Assembly: GCA_013813345.1 (NCBI GenBank)
Contig: JACCRW010000334.1
Coordinates: 1-9,326, forward strand
DNA: 9,326 nucleotides
Reading direction: 5' to 3'
Origin: Actinomycetota bacterium
GTDB lineage: Bacteria; Actinomycetota; Thermoleophilia; Gaiellales; Gaiellaceae
The translations under genes were made by a program, and so were the position numbers. Positions 1-5,393 of the stretch are shown here, piece after piece. The notes below the pieces were generated by a model that searched no databases, was not told where the DNA came from, and saw only the letters and a list, made by a program, of their open reading frames with translations. Every line of letters starts with the position of its first letter. Position 1 is the stretch's first letter.

Positions 1-218
1 GCGGCGTGCCCGAGATCGTGCGCGACGGCGAGAACGGGCTGCTCGTGCCGCCCGGCGATCCGGGCGCGCTGGCCTCGACGCTGCGGCGGCTCCTCGGCGA
101 CCCGGATCTGCAGGAGCGCCTCCGCGACGGAGCCGCACCCTCGGTGGAACACCTGCGGCCCGAGCGGGTCTACGGCAGGCTCGAAGAGCTGCTGACGCAG
201 GTAGCTTCGACTCGGTGA
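1..218 (+). CDS. GT4-family glycosyltransferase, C-terminal fragment (5' end outside the window)
   Basis: This is the last 71 residues of a GT-B-fold glycosyltransferase (family GT4). The reading frame is open from base 3 and ends at TGA 216-218. The visible part begins in the loop just after the nucleotide-sugar-binding region (GVPEIVRDGENGLLVPPGD), followed by the usual C-terminal helices (LASTLRRLLGD, LQERLR). The start, acceptor domain and ExxxxxxxE motif lie to the left of the window. About two thirds of the visible residues match the C-terminus of the next gene, including the shared HLRPER-(V/I)-YG stretch, so the two are tandem paralogues. Its stop overlaps the next start (GTGA at 215-218), which places it in the same operon. 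Substrate cannot be told. The apparent GTG at base 6 is an internal valine codon and not a start. It is confidently a GT4 C-terminus; only the family is supported. Confidence 0.9.
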   Translation, partial: GVPEIVRDGENGLLVPPGDPGALASTLRRLLGDPDLQERLRDGAAPSVEHLRPERVYGRLEELLTQVASTR

Positions 219-1360
219 ACGTCCTCATCGTCAGCGGGATCTGGCCGCCGGACGTGGGCGGCCCGGCGAGCCACGCGCCCGAGCTTGCGGCCTTCCTGCG
301 GGCGCGCGGGCACGGTGTGGAGGTCGTGACGACCGCGGCCGAGACGCCACCGGCCGCGGACTTTTCGATTCATGCCGTCCTCCGATCCACTCCCGTCGGA
401 CTTCGGCACGCGCGAGTCGCCGCTCTGATCGCGTGCCGGGCGCGCCGGGCCGACGTCGTCTATGCGACGAGCATGATCTCCCGCGCCGGGATCGGGAGCA
501 CCCTGGCGCGACGGCCGCTCGTGCTGAAGCTTGTCGCCGACGCCGCCTACGAACGCGCCAAGCGCCAGCGCATCTTCTCCGGCTCGCTGGTCGCGTTCCA
601 GGAGGCTCGCGGTCTGCGCATCACCGCGCTCCGACTGGCGCGGGATCTCGCGCTGCGCCGCGCGTCTCACGTCGTCTGCCCAAGCGCATTCCTGCGCGAG
701 CTTTCGCTCGGCTGGGGGCTCGCACCCGACGAGGTGACCGTGCTCCCGAACGCGATGCCGCCGCTCCCGGAGCTGCGCCCGCCCGAGGAGGTTCGCGCCG
801 AGCTCGGGCTGCCCGGAATCGATGGATCAGCGCCGCTGCTCGCGTTCGCCGGCCGGATCAACGCCCAGAAGTCGCTCGACGTGCTCCTCGACGCGCTCGC
901 CCAGGTCGACGGGCCGTCGCTCGCGCTGGTCGGCGACGGCCCCGAACTGGCGCGGCTCGAGGGGCACGCCGCCGCACTCGGACTCGACGGACGGGTTCGC
1001 TTCCTCGGCGCCCGCAGCCGCACCGAGGTGCTCGAGCTCTTTCACGCGGCCGACGCGTCCGTTCTCACCTCGGCGTGGGAGAACTTCCCGCACACGGTGG
1101 TCGAAGCGCTCGCCGTTGGCACTCCGGTGCTCGGCACCGCGGTCGGCGGCGTGACCGAGATCGTCCGCGACGGCGAGAACGGACTGCTCGTCCCCCCGGG
1201 GCAGCCGGCGGCGTTCGCGGATGCACTGCGTCGCTATCTCGGGGACGAGGCGCTGCGCGAACGGCTGCGCGTCGCGGCGCCAGGCTCGGTCGCGCACCTG
1301 CGCCCCGAGCGGATCTACGGCGAGCTCGAGCAGATCCTCGCGCGGGCGGCAGGCCGGTGA
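215..1360 (+). CDS. GT4-family glycosyltransferase (381 aa)
   Basis: Retaining GT-B glycosyltransferase expected to transfer a sugar from a nucleotide donor to a growing lipid-linked glycan at the inner face of the membrane. The N-terminal Rossmann domain opens with MNVLIVSGIWPPDVGGPASH, holding the glycine-rich loop (Gly15-Gly16) typical of GT4 acceptor domains. A KLVADAAYERA segment (about 105-115) corresponds to the K-x-x-GD-x-A-W/Y-E stretch I associate with some GT4 enzymes. The donor domain has GRINAQK (213-219, Arg and Lys that contact the donor phosphates), GDGPE (240-244) and an intact E-x7-E (Glu289, Glu297). Length is normal for GT4, with no signal peptide or membrane segment. The GTG start overlaps the previous stop as GTGA, there is no clear Shine-Dalgarno, and translation is probably coupled. 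It is a paralogue of the partial gene before it. Acceptor and sugar are unknown. Confidence 0.93.
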   Translation: MNVLIVSGIWPPDVGGPASHAPELAAFLRARGHGVEVVTTAAETPPAADFSIHAVLRSTPVGLRHARVAALIACRARRADVVYATSMISRAGIGSTLARRPLVLKLVADAAYERAKRQRIFSGSLVAFQEARGLRITALRLARDLALRRASHVVCPSAFLRELSLGWGLAPDEVTVLPNAMPPLPELRPPEEVRAELGLPGIDGSAPLLAFAGRINAQKSLDVLLDALAQVDGPSLALVGDGPELARLEGHAAALGLDGRVRFLGARSRTEVLELFHAADASVLTSAWENFPHTVVEALAVGTPVLGTAVGGVTEIVRDGENGLLVPPGQPAAFADALRRYLGDEALRERLRVAAPGSVAHLRPERIYGELEQILARAAGR

Positions 1361-2475
1361 GGCCGCGGGTGCTGATGGTCGGACGGACGCGCTATCGCTT
1401 CCCCCTCTCCGAGGGCCTCGCCCGCAAGTTCGACGCGCTCGGCGAGCGGCTCGAGCTACGTGTGCTCGCGACGGGCACGCTTGGGAACCGGGTCGACCGC
1501 CCAGAGTTCCGGCTGCATCGACCGCTGCCCTCGCGCGCGCTCGACGGCGTCGCCTTCTATGCCCGGCTGCCGTTCCGGATCGCCCGCGAGCTGCGCGAGC
1601 TCCGGCCGGTGGCTGTGCTCGCGCAGAGCCCCTTCGAGGCCGCGGCCTCCTACGCCGGCCGGGCGCTCGCGAGACGGCGAGTCCCCGTCGTCGTCGAGCT
1701 ACACGGCGACTGGGCGAGCTTCGCCCGCCTCTACGGCTCGCGCCTGCGCCGGCCCCTCGCGCCGGTGCTCGATCGCGTGGCGGCCTGGTCGCTCCGCCGC
1801 GCCGATGCCGTGCGGACGCTCTCGCCGTTCACGACCGAGCTCGCGCGGCGACACGGCGTCGAGCCCGCGGCCACGTTCACGACCTACACCGACCTCTCCG
1901 CGTTTGCGGACCCACGTCCCGTGCCGCTCCCTGATACGCCGACGACGCTCTTCGTCGGCGTCCTCCAGCGCTACAAGAACGTGGACGGGATCGTCGCGGC
2001 CTGGCGGCTCGCCGCCCCCCACGTGCCGGGGGCTCGGCTCGTCCTCGTCGGCGAGGGTCCGATGCGCGCAGAGGTCGAGCGGCTCGTCGCCGACCTCCCC
2101 GAGCAGACGGTGTGGCATCCGGCGCTGGCGACGCCCGAGGTCGTGGCCGCCCTCGACGAAACGTGGTGCCTCCTCCTGCCGTCGCGTTCGGAGGGAACCC
2201 CGCGCGTGATCCTCGAGACGCTTTGCCGCGGACGCGCGGTGATCGGCGGTCGCGTCGGTGGGATTCCCGACGCGGTGCAGGACGGGAGCAACGGCTTCCT
2301 CGTCGATCCGGGCGACATCGAGGGGATCGCCGACGCTCTCGTCCGGCTGCTCTCGGATCGCGACCGCGCGGAGCGGTATGGCGCGCAGGCGCTCGAGGAC
2401 TCGCAGCCCTGGCGCTACACGGCGGCCGAGTATGCGGAGAACGTGGCCGCGCTCGTCGAGCACGTCTCTCGATGA
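1357..2475 (+). CDS. GT4-family glycosyltransferase, VGRTR-type (372 aa), first of a tandem pair
   Basis: Cytoplasmic GT-B glycosyltransferase. The start is the GTG at 1357, which overlaps the previous TGA as GTGA and gives MRPRVLMVGRTRYRFPL; the same frame is open far upstream only because of GC bias. The N-terminus lacks the usual GGxxxH loop and instead has VGRTRYRFPLSEGL (8-21), then FYARLPFRIARELRELRP (67-84), LAQSP and a conserved HGDW (116-119). The donor domain has GVLQRYKNVDG (201-211; Arg205 and Lys207 likely phosphate contacts), VGEGP (231-235), and E-x7-E at Glu279 and Glu287 in SRSEGTPRVILET. The C-terminus has the GGIPDAVQDG-SNGFLVDPGD loop and terminal helices. The next gene is a clear paralogue (about 59% identical over the HGDW region by hand count). 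It is probably a transferase in a surface-glycan pathway; sugar and linkage are unknown. Confidence 0.92.
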   Translation: MRPRVLMVGRTRYRFPLSEGLARKFDALGERLELRVLATGTLGNRVDRPEFRLHRPLPSRALDGVAFYARLPFRIARELRELRPVAVLAQSPFEAAASYAGRALARRRVPVVVELHGDWASFARLYGSRLRRPLAPVLDRVAAWSLRRADAVRTLSPFTTELARRHGVEPAATFTTYTDLSAFADPRPVPLPDTPTTLFVGVLQRYKNVDGIVAAWRLAAPHVPGARLVLVGEGPMRAEVERLVADLPEQTVWHPALATPEVVAALDETWCLLLPSRSEGTPRVILETLCRGRAVIGGRVGGIPDAVQDGSNGFLVDPGDIEGIADALVRLLSDRDRAERYGAQALEDSQPWRYTAAEYAENVAALVEHVSR

Positions 2476-3557
2476 AGCTGCTCGTCGTCGGCAGGACGCG
2501 CTTCACGTTCCCGCTCGACGAGACGCTGGAGCGCCGCTTCGCCGCACTGTCCGCCGAGCTCGACTGGCGTCAGATGGGAACCGGTCGCTCGACAGACGAC
2601 CGCTTTGCGCTGGCGCCGCCCTTTCCGATCCGGCGGATCGACGGGCTCGCGTTCTATCTCGCGCTGCCGTTACGGGTTGGGCGCGAGCTGCGGCGGTTCC
2701 GCCCGGACGCGGTGCTCGCGCAGGGGTTGCAGGAAACCGCGCTCGTCCTGCTTGCGCGAACGCTGGCGCGGGTGCCGACGAAGGTGATCGCGGATGTCCA
2801 CGGCGACTGGGCCACGCCGACGCGGCTCTACGGCTCGCGAGCGCGCCGCCTACTCGACCCGCTAGCAGACGCGCTCGCGCGGATCGGTCTCCGCCGCGCC
2901 GACGGCATCCGCACGATTTCGGGCTACACGAGTGGGCTCGTCCGCGTGGCCGGCCGCGAGCCCAACGCGGAGTTCCCGGCCTACATGGACCTCGAGCCGT
3001 TCCTCGGCCCGACCGCGCCGCTACCCGAGACGCCAACGGCGCTCTTCGTCGGCGTGCTGGAGCGCTATAAGGCGATCGACGTGCTGGCCTCAGCCTGGCC
3101 GGCCGTGCGGGAGCGCGTCCCGGAAGCGCGGCTCCATGTCGTCGGCTCGGGCTCATTGGCGGCGCCCGTCGGCGAGGGAATCACGTGGAGCCGGTCGCTT
3201 TCGACGGCCGAGGTCGCCGCTGCCCTCGACGAGGCAACGCTGCTCGTCCTGCCTTCGCGCTCGGAGGGCATGGGTCGCGTCCTCGTCGAGGCGTTCTGCC
3301 GCGGCCGGGGCGTCGTCGGCAGCGATGTCGGCGGGATCCCCGACCTCGTCCACGATGGCGAGAACGGCCTTCTCGTCGAGCCCGGCGATGTGGCGGCCCT
3401 CGCCGACGCGCTTGCGCGAGTTCTCGGCGACCCCACGCTCGCCGAGCGGCTCGGCCAGGAGGCTCACGAAAGCTCGACGGCTTGGATCGCGACGCCTCAG
3501 GAGTTCGCGCAACGGCTCCGAGACCTCGTCGAGCGCGTCACTAGACTTCCCGCGTGA
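2472..3557 (+). CDS. GT4-family glycosyltransferase, VGRTR-type (361 aa), second of a tandem pair
   Basis: Paralogue of the preceding gene with the same domain plan. The acceptor domain starts MKLLVVGRTRFTFPLDETL and continues with GLAFYLALPLRVGRELRRFRP (58-78), LAQG and HGDW (110-113) followed by RLYGSR. The donor domain has GVLERYK (194-200), VGSGS (224-228), and E-x7-E at Glu265 and Glu273 in SRSEGMGRVLVEAFCRG, then GGIPDLVHDG-ENGLLVEPGD. It is 11 residues shorter than its neighbour, mostly because the loop near LHVVGSGSLAAPVGEG is shorter than its VGEGPMRAEVERLVADL equivalent. The ATG start overlaps the previous TGA as ATGA at 2472-2475, with no Shine-Dalgarno. No signal peptide or membrane segment is present. 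Tandem retention of two copies suggests successive additions of related sugars, or divergence after duplication; this is inference. Confidence 0.92.
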   Translation: MKLLVVGRTRFTFPLDETLERRFAALSAELDWRQMGTGRSTDDRFALAPPFPIRRIDGLAFYLALPLRVGRELRRFRPDAVLAQGLQETALVLLARTLARVPTKVIADVHGDWATPTRLYGSRARRLLDPLADALARIGLRRADGIRTISGYTSGLVRVAGREPNAEFPAYMDLEPFLGPTAPLPETPTALFVGVLERYKAIDVLASAWPAVRERVPEARLHVVGSGSLAAPVGEGITWSRSLSTAEVAAALDEATLLVLPSRSEGMGRVLVEAFCRGRGVVGSDVGGIPDLVHDGENGLLVEPGDVAALADALARVLGDPTLAERLGQEAHESSTAWIATPQEFAQRLRDLVERVTRLPA

Positions 3558-4447
3558 GAGCCGAGCGCGCCAAGCAGCTGCTGAAGAACGCCGTCTACCG
3601 CACGATCGGCGAGACGACGACCACGCTCGCGCCTGCGAATGGCAACGCAGACAGAACGCTCCGCGTGCTCATGTACCACAAGATCAACGACCAGCTCGAG
3701 AACCCGGTCACCGTCCCGACCGGTCGGTTCGCGGAGCAGATGGCGCTCCTCGCCGAGCTCGGCTACACGGTCGTCGGGCTGGAGGCGGTGCTGGCGCACT
3801 ACGTGGTAGGAGCTCCGCTGCCTCCGAAAGCCGTCCTCATCACCTTCGACGACGGCTACCGCGACAACCTCGAGAACGCGCTCCCTGCTCTGCAGAAGCA
3901 CGGCTACCCCGCGGTGCTCTTCGCACCGCTCGGGTACGTCGGTGACCGGCGCCCGTTGCCGCACGACGAGCACCTCGTCCAGCGCGGGATCCTCAACCGG
4001 ACGCTCGACTGGGGCGAGCTGCGCGAGCTCGAGCAGGCCGGCGTTCGGATCGAGTCGCACGGGATCTCGCACCGGCCGCTTGCCGAGCTGGAGATCGACG
4101 AGTCGGCGCGCGAGATCGCGATCTCGAAGCTGCGGCTCGAGGAGGCGCTCGGCCGTCCCGTGCGCGCCTTCGCGTACGTCAAGGGCTCCGAAGCGCACTA
4201 CCGGCCCGTCCATCTGAGCCTGCTCCGCCAGGCGGGCTACGACCTCGGCTTCACGTCCGTCTCCGGTGCGAATGGGCCGGCGAGCGATCGCTTCCGGCTG
4301 CGGCGTTACAACGTCGAGCCGTACCCGCCGCGCACCTTCGAGCTTGTGCTGGCGGGCGCCTGCGACCTGATCTCGCTGAAGGACACCGTCGCAGGGACGC
4401 ACGCGCGGCGGGCGCTGAATGCGGCGCTCGGCACGTCTTCCAAGTGA
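3554..4447 (+). CDS. Polysaccharide deacetylase (NodB homology / CE4 family, 297 aa), no signal peptide
   Basis: Carbohydrate esterase family 4 enzyme, expected to remove an N- or O-acetyl group from a sugar with a bound divalent metal. The NodB motifs are recognisable: motif 1 is TFDDGYRDN (97-105; Asp99 catalytic base, Asp100 metal ligand); motif 2 is SHGISH (168-173; His169 and His173 metal ligands). Motif 3 is RAFAYVKG (204-211), where the usual proline of FAYPxG is valine. The later GFTSVSGANGP and FRLRRYNVEPY stretches probably form motifs 4-5. An early LRVLMYHKI (36-44) matches the entry strand of this family. The N-terminus (MRAERAKQLLKNAVYRTIG) is basic and not hydrophobic, so the protein seems cytoplasmic, unlike secreted peptidoglycan or chitin deacetylases. 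That favours a lipid-linked or soluble intermediate as substrate. GTGA overlap with the preceding gene; a GNAT gene follows 13 bases on. Confidence 0.92.
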   Translation: MRAERAKQLLKNAVYRTIGETTTTLAPANGNADRTLRVLMYHKINDQLENPVTVPTGRFAEQMALLAELGYTVVGLEAVLAHYVVGAPLPPKAVLITFDDGYRDNLENALPALQKHGYPAVLFAPLGYVGDRRPLPHDEHLVQRGILNRTLDWGELRELEQAGVRIESHGISHRPLAELEIDESAREIAISKLRLEEALGRPVRAFAYVKGSEAHYRPVHLSLLRQAGYDLGFTSVSGANGPASDRFRLRRYNVEPYPPRTFELVLAGACDLISLKDTVAGTHARRALNAALGTSSK

Positions 4448-4464
4448 ACCTTGGTTCCAAGTGA
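4438..4464 (+). repeat. 10-bp direct repeat TTCCAAGTGA at the deacetylase/GNAT junction
   Basis: TTCCAAGTGA occurs at 4438-4447 and again at 4455-4464, a 17-base period. The first copy carries the TGA stop of the deacetylase and the second carries the GTG proposed as the GNAT start. Between them ACCTTGG completes a small inverted repeat (CCAAG, TGAAC, CTTGG at 4440-4454). Removing one 17-base unit would restore a GTGA stop/start overlap identical in form to the other junctions of this operon. This is the only gap between genes in the window (13 bases) and it has no Shine-Dalgarno. Confidence 0.8.
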
Positions 4465-5393
4465 GCGGCGTAGGCTCGACGGAGCCGCCGGAAGCGGAGG
4501 CGCCGGCTTTGCCGGTGCCGGAGCGGGAGACGCGCGAGTCGGTGCTCGACCTGCTCGAGCGGGTCTGGGGAGAGCGCCCTGACCGGCGAGAGCTGGAATG
4601 GTGGTTCGACGAGAGCCCGGCCGGACCCGGGCTCCTGACCGTCGAGCGGGACGGCGAGCGCGCGGTCGGACTCGCGTCGCTGAGCTACCTCCGCTGCAGG
4701 GTCGCCGGCCGCGACCAGCTCGTGGCGATGCCGCTCCAGGTGGCGACCGACCCCGCCGCGCGAGGCAAGGGGATCTTCGGCCGGCTCGAGCGTGCCAACG
4801 AGAAGGAGGCGGCGGCGCGGGGGTGCGAGCTCGGCATCACCTTCCCGAACGACGCCTCCCGCCCGATCTTCCTCGAGCGGCTCGGCTGGCACGAGCTCTG
4901 GCGCGGCCGGATCTGGGTCCGCCCGCCCGCAGTTCGAAGCCGACGCGGCGCGCTTCGAATCGAAGCGCTGACCGAGGGACAGGCCCTAGGACACGTCTAT
5001 TCGAGACACGTCCCAGGGACTGTCCCTCAGGCGAACGGCCAGCTCGCCGACGCCGATTTTCTCGAGTGGCGTTACCTGCGCTCGCCGCGCGCGTATCGGG
5101 TTCTCGGCGCGTTCGACGGCGAGAGACTCGAGGGGCTGATCGCGTGGCGGCCGAGCCGCGGACGGGTCGCGGTCGTCTGCCACGCCCTCGGCGAGGTGGC
5201 GCAGCTCCTGCGCTCGACCGGCTCGGCGAGGCCGACCATCGCGCTCGTCCCGCGCCAGCAGCGCGGCGCGTTTCTCGCCGCCGGGTTCCTCCCGACTCCG
5301 AAGCCGATTCGCGTGCTCGGCAAGAAGCTGCGGCCCGAGGGCAGCCTCGACGGCCCGTGGCAGTTCCAGCTCGGCGACTTCGACGTGTTTTAG
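4461..5393 (+). CDS. GNAT-family acyltransferase (310 aa) with a palindromic insert in its linker
   Basis: Likely transfers an acyl group from acyl-CoA to an amine. The acetyl-CoA-binding motif A is clear: VATDPAARGKGIFGRLER (94-111) with the Q/R-x-x-G-x-G/A signature at Arg101-Gly102-Lys103-Gly104. TFPNDASRPIFLERLGW (127-143) follows as the next strand/helix. A second half has FLEWRYLRSPRAYRVLGAF (200-218) and RGAFLAAGFLPTP (268-280), an arrangement seen in two-lobed GNATs of polysaccharide loci and in Acetyltransf_9-type proteins. I chose GTG 4461 because it lies just after the previous stop and in the second copy of a 10-bp repeat. GTG 4515 would also keep the domain, and the upstream in-frame ATG at 4419 lies inside the deacetylase. 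Residues 171-190 are encoded by a 55-bp imperfect palindrome. With the deacetylase it may replace one acyl group on an amino sugar by another (inference). Confidence 0.85.
   Translation: MSGVGSTEPPEAEAPALPVPERETRESVLDLLERVWGERPDRRELEWWFDESPAGPGLLTVERDGERAVGLASLSYLRCRVAGRDQLVAMPLQVATDPAARGKGIFGRLERANEKEAAARGCELGITFPNDASRPIFLERLGWHELWRGRIWVRPPAVRSRRGALRIEALTEGQALGHVYSRHVPGTVPQANGQLADADFLEWRYLRSPRAYRVLGAFDGERLEGLIAWRPSRGRVAVVCHALGEVAQLLRSTGSARPTIALVPRQQRGAFLAAGFLPTPKPIRVLGKKLRPEGSLDGPWQFQLGDFDVF
4951..4967. repeat. 17-bp palindrome inside the GNAT gene
   Basis: CGCTTCGAATCGAAGCG consists of two perfect 8-base arms around a single central A. An overlapping inverted repeat pairs TTCGAAGC at 4933-4940 with GCTTCGAA at 4952-4959. 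It lies 6 bases before the larger 55-bp palindrome and encodes part of RGALRIEAL. It could be the left part of the same inserted element, or a chance product of Arg/Glu/Ala codons in GC-rich DNA. Confidence 0.6.
4974..5028. repeat. 55-bp imperfect palindrome (possible REP/MITE-like element) within the GNAT gene
   Basis: Two 25-base arms (4974-4998 and 5004-5028) surround a 5-base loop, with 21 of 25 positions complementary. The right arm contains the perfect nested palindrome AGGGACTGTCCCT (5015-5027); the left-arm equivalent AGGGACAGGCCCT (4975-4987) has one broken pair. Two of the four mismatches arise because GACACGTC is present in the same orientation in both arms (4990-4997 and 5005-5012). 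The element has no stop in the GNAT frame and encodes about TEGQALGHVYSRHVPGTVPQ, in the linker between the CoA-binding lobe and the WRY lobe. Symmetry and nested hairpins resemble mobile palindromic repeats. No transposase is visible in the window, so mobility is inferred. Confidence 0.75.

Noticed and set aside
433..1356. Upstream extension of the first VGRTR-type gene
   Set aside because: The frame is open but overlaps the whole previous GT4 and is Arg/Pro/Ala-rich without domain content. The GTGA overlap at 1357 is the natural start.
3497..4402. Minus-strand open frame of 301 codons opposite the deacetylase
   Set aside because: The plus strand has full NodB motifs; the antisense product has no recognisable domain or start signal.
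4419..4460. Earlier in-frame ATG (4419) for the GNAT
   Set aside because: It would overlap the deacetylase by 29 bases and add low-quality residues. GTG at 4461 follows the stop directly and matches the duplicated junction.
4974..5028. Intrinsic terminator or operator inside the GNAT gene
   Set aside because: The hairpin could be stable, but no T-run follows and it lies mid-gene within a continuous operon. A mobile-type palindrome fits better.
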